Assembly (NCBI GenBank): GCA_963814975.1
Contig: CAWFFB010000022.1
Location: forward strand, 186,001 to 250,000
Reading direction: 5' to 3'
Length of the DNA stretch: 64,000 nt
Source of the DNA: CAVUXJ01 sp963814975
Lineage (GTDB): Bacteria > Acidobacteriota > Vicinamibacteria > Vicinamibacterales > CAVVIG01
Position numbers and translations under genes: made by a program. The notes under the pieces are model-generated. The model searched no databases and was not told the DNA's origin. It saw nothing but the letters and a program-made list of their open reading frames with translations. Below are positions 36,885 to 45,365 of this stretch, one piece after another. The stretch's first letter is position 1, and every line of letters starts with the position of its first letter.

Positions 36885-38162
36885 GTGCGCATCTGTTCCA
36901 TCACGCCGCACCAGCTGCTGAACAATCCGCGTGCGATTCGTGAAGCCGATGCTCTGGCCGCCGCGGGCCACGACATGCGCGTGGTCGCCGTTCGGAACAG
37001 TCCTGAGCAGAGCGCGCTCGACGACCGCCGGGCGCGTGACCGCGCCTGGCGGCTTCAGACGGTTGACATCCAGCGTACGCCGGAAGGCCGCGGGGCGTGG
37101 CTCCGTACCGGCATCCGCCAGAAAGCCGCGAAGGCGCTCTGGCGGCGGCTTCGACGCGGACAGCGTCTGGCGACGATGGCATACTGCCGAACGGCCGCTG
37201 AAACTACGCGCCTGATTCTCGACGAGCCGCCGGATCTGATCATCGCCCACACACACCCGATGCTCGGCGTCGCGTTCCTGGCGGCGCGCCGGCTGGGCTG
37301 CCGCTGGGGATTCGACTGCGAAGATCTGCTGAGTGAAGAATATGGAGAGGGCATCAGCGACCCCGCCCATCAGGCGCTCGTCCGGTATGTCGAGGCGACG
37401 TTCATGCCCCGGGCCGACTACGTCACCGTCGCTTCTCCGGAATTCAGCCGGTGGCTGGCCGAGCACTACGGGATCCGTGAATCGATCTACGTCGCGAATG
37501 TGCCGTCCATCTTTGATGCTCCGGAGACTCTGCAGCCCGGATATCCCGACAGCCGGCGTCATCTCTCGTTGTACTGGTTTTCCATCTCGTTGGGACCGCT
37601 TCGCGGCGTCGAGGACGCGATTCGCGCTCTTCCCCTGATCGATGCCCCGGTCATGCTGCATCTGCGCGGGCGTGTCCTGCCTGGCTACGACAGCGAACTG
37701 CGGGCGCTCATCGGATCGTTGAACGTTTCGGACCGCGTCGTCGTGCACGATCTCGTTCCGCCCGAACAGGCCGTTCGCGCCGCGGCCGAGCACGATATCG
37801 GTCTCGTGCTTACCCAACCGTGCTGCGAAAACCACGAGTTGGCGGTCCCGAACAAGATCTACACCTACGTGATGGCCGGTGTGGCCGTCGGCTCAACGGC
37901 GACCCGCGGTCACCGCAGTGTGCTGTCCACGATGCCGGGGGTGGGGTTCGAGTATCGGCCGGGCAACCATGTGGAGCTTGCGGAGCGTGTCACGGCGCTC
38001 GCGCGCGAGCCCGAACGCCTTCGCGCCTGCCGGACCGAGGCGTTCCGGCTTGGTCAAGCCCGCGTCAATTGGGAGGTCGAACAGCGTCGCCTCGTTGATC
38101 TGGTGGCCGGCCTCGTCCCTCAGCCTACCGGCGTATCTGCCTGGGGTCCGGTTCGCGCATGA
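36885..38162 (+). CDS. GT4-like glycosyltransferase
   Basis: A 425-residue GT-B protein starting at GTG 36885, two bases after the previous stop. VRICSITPHQLLNNPRAIRE opens the fold. HTHPMLGVAFLAARRLG and VTVASPEFSRWLAEHYGI lie in the first domain. LSLYWFSISLGPLRGVEDAI, LRGRVLPGYDSEL and NHELAVPNKIYTYVMAGVAV lie in the donor domain. The last motif is typical of WbuB-like enzymes. Sugar unknown. It overlaps the next glycosyltransferase by 4 bases. Confidence 0.85.
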   Translation: MRICSITPHQLLNNPRAIREADALAAAGHDMRVVAVRNSPEQSALDDRRARDRAWRLQTVDIQRTPEGRGAWLRTGIRQKAAKALWRRLRRGQRLATMAYCRTAAETTRLILDEPPDLIIAHTHPMLGVAFLAARRLGCRWGFDCEDLLSEEYGEGISDPAHQALVRYVEATFMPRADYVTVASPEFSRWLAEHYGIRESIYVANVPSIFDAPETLQPGYPDSRRHLSLYWFSISLGPLRGVEDAIRALPLIDAPVMLHLRGRVLPGYDSELRALIGSLNVSDRVVVHDLVPPEQAVRAAAEHDIGLVLTQPCCENHELAVPNKIYTYVMAGVAVGSTATRGHRSVLSTMPGVGFEYRPGNHVELAERVTALAREPERLRACRTEAFRLGQARVNWEVEQRRLVDLVAGLVPQPTGVSAWGPVRA

Positions 38163-39466
38163 CCGTTACAAGACACCGACGCGTGGTGCTCGTCGCCCCG
38201 GAGTTTCCGCCGTCCAACTCGGCCGGCGCACACCGGCCGCGCCTGTTTGCCAGGTATCTGCCCGCATTCGGATGGACGCCGACGGTCCTGACGATCAGGT
38301 CCGAACAGATCGAAGGTCCGTTGGACCCGATGCTCGAACGGCTGCTGGATCCGGCATTGACCATCGTACGAACCGCGGCGATACCCATCAAGCCATTCCG
38401 GCTGATCGGCGATCTGGGCCTTCGATCGTTGCCTGCGCACGCCCGGGCGCTGACCTCGATGATCAGACAGGGCCACGTCGACGCGGTGCTGCTGTTCGGG
38501 CCACCATGGTTCTCGTTCGCGCTCGGTCCGTTGATGAAACGGCGCTTTGGCGTCCCGTATGTCGTGGACTACATCGACCCCTGGATCACGACGCGAAGCG
38601 CCACGCGTCCTTTTCCGGAGAAGGCCTGGTTCTACCATCGCGCGGCCGCGGCCCTCGAGCCGGGCGTGCTGCGTTCCGCGGCGCACGTGACCGCCGTGTC
38701 CGAGGGCATTCTCGAGGATCTGCGAGGCCGTTATCCCTGGCTCGAGGCCGGGCGCATGTCGGCGATGCCATACGGAGCGGATCCGGACGATCTCGAAGCC
38801 GCGGTGCAGCTTGGACTCACCCCGCCGGATTTCTCGAGTGATGACGAGGACCTGACGATCTCTTTTACGGGCGCCGTGCAGCCCACCAGCCAAGCATTGG
38901 TGACCGCGGTCCTGCGGGCGCTCGGCGCACTCGACGAATCACGCCCTGCGATCCGGCGCCGCATCCGTCTACGAGCCTACGGCACGAGCAATCTCACGTG
39001 GGGGCACGGCCGGCACACAATCCTGCCGGTAGCGCGCAAGCTGGGCGTCGATCATCTTGTCTCGGAGATGCCCGAGCGGATTCCATACCTGCAAGCGATG
39101 TCGGTGCTGCAGTCCTCCGGCATCGTCCTGGTCATGGGGTCGACCGACGCCTACTACCACGCATCCAAACTCTATCCCGCCATCGTGTCGGGCCGACCGA
39201 TCCTGGCGATCTGCCATCACGATTCGAGCATCAGACGTGTCGTCGAGCAGACGGGAGTCGGGTTGTGCGTGACATTCGCCGACCCGCTCGAGCTCTCGTC
39301 GCGGGCCGGCGAGATCGCCACCGCGATTGAATCGCTGGCCGGCCGGCCGCGCCGCAAGCCCGATCGCGCCGCGATCGAGCCGTTCACGGCGCGCGCGTCG
39401 ACGGCGAGGCTGGCGCAGGTGCTCGATCACGTCGCGGATCGGCCCATTCTTGCGGAGGCGATATGA
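38159..39466 (+). CDS. GT4-like glycosyltransferase
   Basis: A 435-residue GT-B protein. VVLVAPEFPPSNSAGAHRP is the family start, followed by PYVVDYIDPWITT, VTAVSEGILEDLRGRYP and PYGADPDDLE. The donor half has SFTGAVQPTS, RLRAYGTSN and ASKLYPAIVSGRPILAI. It is one of a run of tightly overlapping genes and would add one sugar of the repeat. Confidence 0.87.
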   Translation: MTVTRHRRVVLVAPEFPPSNSAGAHRPRLFARYLPAFGWTPTVLTIRSEQIEGPLDPMLERLLDPALTIVRTAAIPIKPFRLIGDLGLRSLPAHARALTSMIRQGHVDAVLLFGPPWFSFALGPLMKRRFGVPYVVDYIDPWITTRSATRPFPEKAWFYHRAAAALEPGVLRSAAHVTAVSEGILEDLRGRYPWLEAGRMSAMPYGADPDDLEAAVQLGLTPPDFSSDDEDLTISFTGAVQPTSQALVTAVLRALGALDESRPAIRRRIRLRAYGTSNLTWGHGRHTILPVARKLGVDHLVSEMPERIPYLQAMSVLQSSGIVLVMGSTDAYYHASKLYPAIVSGRPILAICHHDSSIRRVVEQTGVGLCVTFADPLELSSRAGEIATAIESLAGRPRRKPDRAAIEPFTARASTARLAQVLDHVADRPILAEAI

Positions 39467-40503
39467 GCGAGCGCGAAGCGATCGGCATCGGCGTCATCGG
39501 ATTGGGCCACTGGGGACCCCATCACCTGCGCGTCTTCAGCCAGGTGCGCGGCGCCGAGGTCGTGGCCGCCGCCGACCCTTCGGCGGATCGGCGGCATCAT
39601 CTCGAAAATCTGTACCGCGGCCTCACGCTGGTGGCCGATCCGCTGGATGTCTTGAATCGGCCCGACATCGATGCGGTGGTGATCGCCACCCCCGCCAGAA
39701 CACACTTCGAGCTGGCCGCCGCCGCGCTCGAAGCCGGCAAGCACGTATTGCTCGAAAAGCCGATGTGCACCACCCTGTCGGATGCTCAGCGGCTCCATGC
39801 GCTGGCAGCGCGGGCGGACCGCGTCCTGGTCCACGGCCACGTGTTTCTCTACAACGCGGGCATTCGCTATCTGCGGGAGGGGATCGCGAGCGGCCGATTC
39901 GGCGGCGTCCAATATCTCCACGCGACGCGCACCAATCTCGGTCCGATACGTAGCGACGTGAACGTCGTGGCGGACCTGGCCACCCACGAGCTCACGATCT
40001 TCGACTATCTCCTGGGGCGGTCGCCGAACTGGGTGTCCGCCACCGGGAGCCGCCTGCTCGCCACCCCGCGAGAAGACGTGGCCTTCGTGACACTCGAATT
40101 CGGCGACTCCATCCTCGCGCACGTGCACGTGAGCTGGATCAATCCGCAGAAGATTCGGTCGCTGACCGTCGTCGGAAGTCATCGAATGGTTGTCTGGGAC
40201 GATATGCAGCCGCTCGAGCCCATCCGTGTGTACGACAAGGGCGTCATGGAGGAGCCTTACTACGACTCGTTCGGTGAGTTCCAGTTGCGTCTTCGCGACG
40301 CCGATATCGTGATTCCGAAGCTCGCGCTGCAGGAGCCACTACGTGTGCAGGCCGAGGCCTTCATCCGCCGGCTGACCTCTGGCGAGCCGACGCCAAGCGA
40401 AGCGGACAGCGGCGTGCGCGTGGTGGCCTGCCTCGAGGCCATCCAGCAGTCGTTACGGGAGGAAGGGCGACGGGTCCATTTGGCCAGCGTGGCGGTGTCG
40501 TGA
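39463..40503 (+). CDS. wlbA: Gfo/Idh/MocA oxidoreductase, WlbA/WbpB-like
   Basis: A 346-residue NAD-dependent dehydrogenase. IGVIGLGHWGPHHLRVF is the dinucleotide site, LLEKPMCTTLSDA carries the EKP motif and VNVVADLATHELTIFDYLLG the catalytic helix. In the UDP-diacetamido-glucuronate pathway WlbA/WbpB oxidises C3 of UDP-GlcNAcA. The next two genes are an acyltransferase and an aminotransferase in the order expected for WlbB and WlbC, with 4-base overlaps. The symbol is therefore context-based. A truncated relative lies at 25214. Confidence 0.82.
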   Translation: MSEREAIGIGVIGLGHWGPHHLRVFSQVRGAEVVAAADPSADRRHHLENLYRGLTLVADPLDVLNRPDIDAVVIATPARTHFELAAAALEAGKHVLLEKPMCTTLSDAQRLHALAARADRVLVHGHVFLYNAGIRYLREGIASGRFGGVQYLHATRTNLGPIRSDVNVVADLATHELTIFDYLLGRSPNWVSATGSRLLATPREDVAFVTLEFGDSILAHVHVSWINPQKIRSLTVVGSHRMVVWDDMQPLEPIRVYDKGVMEEPYYDSFGEFQLRLRDADIVIPKLALQEPLRVQAEAFIRRLTSGEPTPSEADSGVRVVACLEAIQQSLREEGRRVHLASVAVS

Positions 40504-40979
40504 GGGAGCTTCCAGGCCGGCGCTTCGTCAACATCGCTGACGACGTGAAGCTCGGACGCGACGTCGTGATCTTCGAGTTCGTCAATCTTTATGGCTGCGA
40601 AATCGGCGCTGAAAGCCGCATCGGCGCCTTCGTTGAGATCCAGCGCGACGCGAGAATCGGCGAGCGCGTCCGCATCCAGAGCCATACCTTCATCTGTTCA
40701 GGCGTGCAGATCGAGGATGATGTCTTCGTTGGACACAATGTGACGTTCATCAACGATCGGCATCCCTCCAGCGAGAGCGCGCGCACGGGGGGATGGGTGC
40801 TCGAGCCGACCATTGTGAAGCGTGGTGCCTCGATCGGATCGGGCGCCGTGATCCTCTGCGGGCTGACCATCGGCGAAGGCGCCCGAGTTGGCGCCGGGGC
40901 GGTGGTGGTTGACGACGTGCCGTCGCAAACCGTCGTCGTCGGCGTTCCTGCGCACCCACTCGAACCGAAGGCGAAATGA
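40500..40979 (+). CDS. wlbB: Left-handed beta-helix acetyltransferase, WlbB/WbpD-like
   Basis: A 159-residue hexapeptide-repeat acyltransferase. The repeat runs from VKLGRDVVIFEFVNLYG through IGAFVEIQRDARIGERVRI to VGHNVTFINDRHP, where the catalytic histidine is expected, and ends with GAVILCGLTIGEGARVGAGA and VVGVPAHP. WlbB/WbpD acetylates the 3-amino group of the UDP sugar. It sits between the dehydrogenase and the aminotransferase that would supply its substrate. Confidence 0.85.
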   Translation: MRELPGRRFVNIADDVKLGRDVVIFEFVNLYGCEIGAESRIGAFVEIQRDARIGERVRIQSHTFICSGVQIEDDVFVGHNVTFINDRHPSSESARTGGWVLEPTIVKRGASIGSGAVILCGLTIGEGARVGAGAVVVDDVPSQTVVVGVPAHPLEPKAK

Positions 40980-42121
40980 TGGCAGGTATTCCACTGGTGA
41001 ACCTGGCGAGACAGTACGAGCGGCTGGCGCCTGAGCTCGATCGAGCGATCCACGAGACCTGCGCGCGAGCCGACTTCATCCTGGGACAGTCGGTCGAGAC
41101 GTTCGAAACGGCATTCGCCGCCTATCTCGGCGTGCGCCACTGCATCGGTGTGGCGAGCGGAGCCGACGCTCTGCACCTGATTCTGCGGGGGCTCGGCATC
41201 GGCGCCGGCGACGAGGTGATTCTTCCGGCGAACACCTTCATCGCCACGGCCCAGGCGGTCTGGTACGCGGGCGCCACTCCCGTCCTCGCGGACTGCGACG
41301 AGCGTACCGCGAGCATCGACGCGTCGTCGGTCTTGGCGGCGGTCACGAACCGCACACGGGCCATCATGCCCGTCCACTTGTACGGCCAGCCAGCCGACGT
41401 CGATCCGCTCCTGGCGCTGGCGAACGAGCGCGGCCTGCACGTCATCGAGGACGCGGCACAGGCTCACGGCGCGGCGTACCGGGGGAAGAAGTGCGGGACG
41501 CTCGGCGTCGCCGCCGGATTCAGTTTCTATCCCGGGAAGAATCTCGGCGCCTACGGGGACGGTGGCGCCGTCACCACCAACGACGATGGCCTGGCGGCGG
41601 AGATTCGATCGCTGCGGAATCTCGGATCGACGGTGAGATACATCCATCAGCGGATGGGATTCAACTCGAGGCTCGACACGATTCAGGCCGCGGTGCTGAA
41701 CGTCAAGCTGCCGCATCTCGATGCCTGGAACGACCGGCGCACGCAGGTCGCCGATCGCTACCACGCCGCGCTCAGCGGGTACTCCGCACGCCTGCTGGTC
41801 ATCGATCAGGCGAACTGGACGAGCCGCCACGCGCATCACTTATTCGTCGTGCGGTCGCTCGACGGCCAGCGCGACCGCATCGTTCGCGAACTACAGGCGC
41901 GGGGAATCGGCGCTGCGATTCACTACCCGATCGCCATTCACCAGCAGGAGGCCTTCAAATCGCTGCTCGGGGGGCCCGTGAGGTTTCCGGTCGCCGAGCG
42001 GCTCGCCTCCGAGGTGTTCTCGCTGCCGCTGTGCCCCGACATCACCGATGGGGAAGCACAGACGGTTCTCGACACGCTTCACGTGGTGCTGAAGACCGCG
42101 CTTGCGCCGGCCGAGCGGTGA
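40976..42121 (+). CDS. wlbC: DegT/StrS-type sugar aminotransferase, WlbC/WbpE-like
   Basis: A 381-residue PLP enzyme. IPLVNLARQY begins the fold, SGADALHLILRGLGIG and ANTFIATA bind PLP phosphate, VHLYGQP and VIEDAAQAHGA follow, and the aldimine lysine is K188 in FYPGKNLGAYGDGG. In the WlbABC set it transaminates the 3-keto sugar from WlbA to a 3-amino sugar. It is intact, unlike the copy at 19541. Its stop overlaps the start of the GT9 gene. Confidence 0.87.
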   Translation: MMAGIPLVNLARQYERLAPELDRAIHETCARADFILGQSVETFETAFAAYLGVRHCIGVASGADALHLILRGLGIGAGDEVILPANTFIATAQAVWYAGATPVLADCDERTASIDASSVLAAVTNRTRAIMPVHLYGQPADVDPLLALANERGLHVIEDAAQAHGAAYRGKKCGTLGVAAGFSFYPGKNLGAYGDGGAVTTNDDGLAAEIRSLRNLGSTVRYIHQRMGFNSRLDTIQAAVLNVKLPHLDAWNDRRTQVADRYHAALSGYSARLLVIDQANWTSRHAHHLFVVRSLDGQRDRIVRELQARGIGAAIHYPIAIHQQEAFKSLLGGPVRFPVAERLASEVFSLPLCPDITDGEAQTVLDTLHVVLKTALAPAER

Positions 42122-43222
42122 GGACGATTCTCGTCTTTCGAATCGGACAGCTCGGCGACACACTGGCCAGCTTTCCTGCGATTCGCGCGATCCGCGCCGC
42201 ACACCCGGATGCGCGTCTGGTCCTGCTGACGGATCGTCAGAAGGACCCGGCCGCCGTCACCTCCTGGGAGGTCTTCGAACCGGCCCGGTTGTTTGACGAC
42301 GTGTGCTACTTGGACGTGCCGTCCCGTCTCGTCGATATCGTTGGCGCGTCGCGGCAGGTTCGTCGGTTGGCCCCTGCGCGGCTGTACTACCTGATGCCGA
42401 TACCACGCACGCCGTGGCAGGTCGCGCGCGACCGGTTGTTCTTTCGATGGCTCTGCGGCATTCCAGACATCGTGGGACTGCGCCCCCCGGGTGCGTATCC
42501 AGTCCGCGATGACGCGGGCCACCTGGTCCGGCTGCAAGGCGAAGCGGCACGATTGATGGCCTGGGTCGCACCCGCACTGCCAGGCGCTGCGTGTCAAAGA
42601 CCACGACTGGCGCATGCATCCGACACCGGATCACCACGCCAAAGCCGGGCGGCTGCTCGACGAGGCAGGCTTTCAAGGCCACGACATGGTGGCGTTCGCT
42701 CCGGGATCGAAGATGCAGGCCAAGAAATGGCCCGAAGATCGTTTCGAACAGGTCGGCCTGACGCTGCTGCACCGCTTCCCGGGACTGAGGCTTGTCGTTG
42801 TGGGGGGGCCGGGCGAGATATCACTGGGCGATCGGCTGTGTCGAACATGGGGCGATCGAGCGGTGAATCTCAGCGGCGCCTTGAGCGTGTGGGAATCGGC
42901 GGCGATGCTCGAGCGCTGCACGCTGTACGTCGGGAACGATACCGGGACGATGCATCTTGCGGCGAGCGTTGCAACGCCATGCGTCGCCATCTTCAGCGCT
43001 CGGGACAATCCCGGCAAATGGGAGCCGGCAGGGCGAGGACATATCGTCTTGCGCCACGAGGTGCCCTGCGCCGGCTGCATGTTGGACACGTGCGTCGACT
43101 ACGATCTCGCGTGCCTGAAGGCCATATCCGTCGACGAGGTTCTCACTGCGATCACCGAGCGGCTGCAACACATCAGAACGCCTTCATGCTTGACCCCACG
43201 CTCGTCCGGATCGGCCAGCTGA
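42118..43222 (+). pseudogene. GT9 (heptosyltransferase-like) glycosyltransferase, frame broken by one base
   Basis: A GT9 protein of about 368 residues. VRTILVFRIGQLGDTLASFPAIRA is the family N-terminus. After VAPALPG the frame breaks near 42585-42592 (one extra base) and continues as LRVKDHDWRMHPTPDHHAKAG, MVAFAPGSKMQAKKWPEDRF and YVGNDTGTMHLAASVATPCVAIF, the GT9 donor site. The corrected protein is complete. A consensus error is likely. The GTG at 42118 overlaps the aminotransferase stop, and the end overlaps the next gene by 37 bases. Confidence 0.8.
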
Positions 43223-44091
43223 TCGGGAAACCCCCGGGCTGGGAGCGGGTTGTGCGTGCCCTCGCGCCCCCGACGCGCTTCGCCAACAGCGGGGTCCGCT
43301 CCTCTCGACAACCAGACGGGTATGTGTTCCCGGTCGATCGCGGCACTCTGATCGGTTGGAGCATCCATTTTTTCGGCGCGTATGAGCCGGAAGTGCGAAC
43401 CGAAATCCGGCGATATCTGGAGCCTGGGGCGATCGCGATTGATGTGGGCGCCAATGTCGGCTGGCACACGCTGTTGATGGCCGCCCGCGCCGGCTCGACC
43501 GGTCGCGTCTACGCCTTCGAGCCCAACGACAGCACGCGCCGGCGGTTGGTCAGCGCCGTCGAAGCGAACCATTTCAGGCAGGTGACGGTCGACGGGCGCG
43601 CGGTCGCGGACCGGGTGGGCGCCAGCGGTTTCCAGGCACCTCTTGCGGGCCACGTGTGGGACGGCACAGGTCGGCTGACCGCGGAGTCTGTCGAGGACCA
43701 GCGGGATAAGCGGGAGAGGCAGGCAGGGCAGGAGCGGCCGGAAAGGCAGACGACGACCACGGAGTGCACGACGCTCGATACGTTCGTGGCCGAGCGGCAC
43801 ATCGGCCGCCTTGCGTTCGTGAAGATCGACGTCGAAGGTTGGGAGCTCTCCGTACTTCGCGGGGCACCCCACGTGCTGACCACCCTTCGTCCCGTCGTGG
43901 TTTTTGAATTCGACCCCGCGTACGTGTCCCGATCCGGCGGCTGCGCCGACGACGTGACGCGATGCTGGTCGGACGCCGATTACGAGCTTTTCGCGCTTGA
44001 TCCGCGGCGGCGACCGGCCCCGGTGATGCGCCTCGGCGATCGCGGCGGCAATTTTCTGGCGTTGCCGCGCAGGTCGGCGAGTCACCGATGA
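43186..44091 (+). CDS. FkbM-family methyltransferase with a charged insertion
   Basis: A 301-residue methyltransferase. AIDVGANVGWHTLLMAARA is motif I, YAFEPNDSTRRRL follows, and LAFVKIDVEGWELSVLRGA is the FkbM hallmark. Between them, at about residues 166-192, lies a run of charged and Gln residues (RDKRERQAGQERPERQ) coded by purine-rich DNA at 43690-43755, not usual for the family and probably a loop expansion. The ATG at 43186 lies inside the end of the GT9 gene. It probably O-methylates a sugar. Confidence 0.85.
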   Translation: MLDPTLVRIGQLIGKPPGWERVVRALAPPTRFANSGVRSSRQPDGYVFPVDRGTLIGWSIHFFGAYEPEVRTEIRRYLEPGAIAIDVGANVGWHTLLMAARAGSTGRVYAFEPNDSTRRRLVSAVEANHFRQVTVDGRAVADRVGASGFQAPLAGHVWDGTGRLTAESVEDQRDKRERQAGQERPERQTTTTECTTLDTFVAERHIGRLAFVKIDVEGWELSVLRGAPHVLTTLRPVVVFEFDPAYVSRSGGCADDVTRCWSDADYELFALDPRRRPAPVMRLGDRGGNFLALPRRSASHR

Positions 44092-45365
44092 GCGTTGACG
44101 GCCTCCGACCGGAGCCCACCCTGGCCAGCGCCCCGCCCCCTGGGTCGCTGCGGTTGGCCCTCGTGGCATCGCACCCCGTGCAATACCAGGCGCCGTGGTA
44201 CCGGGCACTGGCGGCTCGCCTGGACCTGCAGGTGCTCTTCGCCCATCGCATCAGTTCTGCCGACCATGCGCGCGGCGGATTCGACGTCGGGTTCGAGTGG
44301 GACACCCCGCTGTTCGAGGGCTATTCCTTTGAATGGCTGGTCAACACCGCGTTGCGGCCGGGAGTCGACCATTTCTGGGGATGTAACACGCCAGGCGTCG
44401 GAACCGCCATCAGAGGGGGCGACTTCGATGCCGTCCTCGTGAACGGCTGGCAGCTGTTCTCCTATTGGCAGGCGATCCGTGCCGCGCGCGCCGCCGGCAT
44501 CCCGGTACTGGTGCGCGGCGATTCGCAGCTGGATGCCAGATCCTCCCCAATTCGCAGCGTCCTGCGGCGTTTCGCGCATCCGCACATGCTCAGATCGTTT
44601 GACGCGTGCCTCGCGGTCGGCCGCCGCAACGCTGACTACTATCGGCATTACGGTGTCCCGGATGCTCGCATCTATCGCTCGGTGCACTGCGTTGACAACG
44701 ATTTTTTTGCGCATGCGGCCGCCGATACCCGGCGCCGTCGCGATCAGGTCCGTGGCGAGCTGGGACTTCCCGCCGATGCCGTGGTGTTCATGTTCGCCGG
44801 CAAATTGACCGAGAAGAAGCGTCCGCTCGATCTCCTGGACGCGCTCAGGCGGGTTCACCAGAAGCACGCAGACGTATGGGGCCTGATTGTCGGCGATGGT
44901 CCGCTGAAAGCGGCGGTCGGCGACTATCGGCACAGGCACGAGCTCCGTTGTGTGATGGCAGGATTTCAGAACCAGCGACGCATCGCCGCCACATACGCCG
45001 CCGCAGACGCCCTGGTCCTGCCCTCGACGGCGGGCGAAACGTGGGGACTGGTCGTCAACGAAGCCATGGCATGTGGACTGCCGGTCATCGTGAGCGATGA
45101 GGTGGGCTGCGCTCCGGATCTCGTCCTCGAAGACGAGACCGGTTTCACCTATCCCTGCGGCGACGTTGCGGCGCTCGCGGAGCGTATCGGCGCGCTCACA
45201 GGAGATCGCCGGCGCCGGGACCGGATGGGCGCAGGCGCTGCGACCCACGTTGCCGCGTATTCACCTGAGGCAGCCGCCGAGGGCGTCGTGCGCGCGATCG
45301 AACATCTGGCGCGCGGATCGGGCGTGCGACAGGGAGTCGGAAGGACATCATGCCATCGATGCTGA
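44088..45365 (+). CDS. GT4 family glycosyltransferase
   Basis: A 425-residue GT-B protein. LRLALVASHPVQYQAPWYRAL begins the fold. The donor half has VVFMFAGKLTEKKRPLDLLDAL, GLIVGDGPLK, LPSTAGETWGLVVNEAMACGLPVI and LVLEDETGFTYPCGD. The E-x7-E motif is in GETWGLVVNEAMA. The first 25 residues are Pro-rich and unlikely to be conserved. It overlaps both neighbours. Confidence 0.9.
   Translation: MSVDGLRPEPTLASAPPPGSLRLALVASHPVQYQAPWYRALAARLDLQVLFAHRISSADHARGGFDVGFEWDTPLFEGYSFEWLVNTALRPGVDHFWGCNTPGVGTAIRGGDFDAVLVNGWQLFSYWQAIRAARAAGIPVLVRGDSQLDARSSPIRSVLRRFAHPHMLRSFDACLAVGRRNADYYRHYGVPDARIYRSVHCVDNDFFAHAAADTRRRRDQVRGELGLPADAVVFMFAGKLTEKKRPLDLLDALRRVHQKHADVWGLIVGDGPLKAAVGDYRHRHELRCVMAGFQNQRRIAATYAAADALVLPSTAGETWGLVVNEAMACGLPVIVSDEVGCAPDLVLEDETGFTYPCGDVAALAERIGALTGDRRRRDRMGAGAATHVAAYSPEAAAEGVVRAIEHLARGSGVRQGVGRTSCHRC

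Noticed and set aside
35694..38162. An 822-residue double glycosyltransferase
   Set aside because: The middle of the frame is nonsense sequence; the first enzyme continues in another frame to 36882 and the second begins at 36885.
42118..43222. A lipopolysaccharide heptosyltransferase
   Set aside because: GT9 family membership is clear, but no other heptose or core genes are present, so only the family is named.
41491..44091. An 866-residue protein combining GT9 and FkbM parts
   Set aside because: The first 200 codons are a shadow of the aminotransferase and the frame joins parts of two genes because of a one-base break near 42590.
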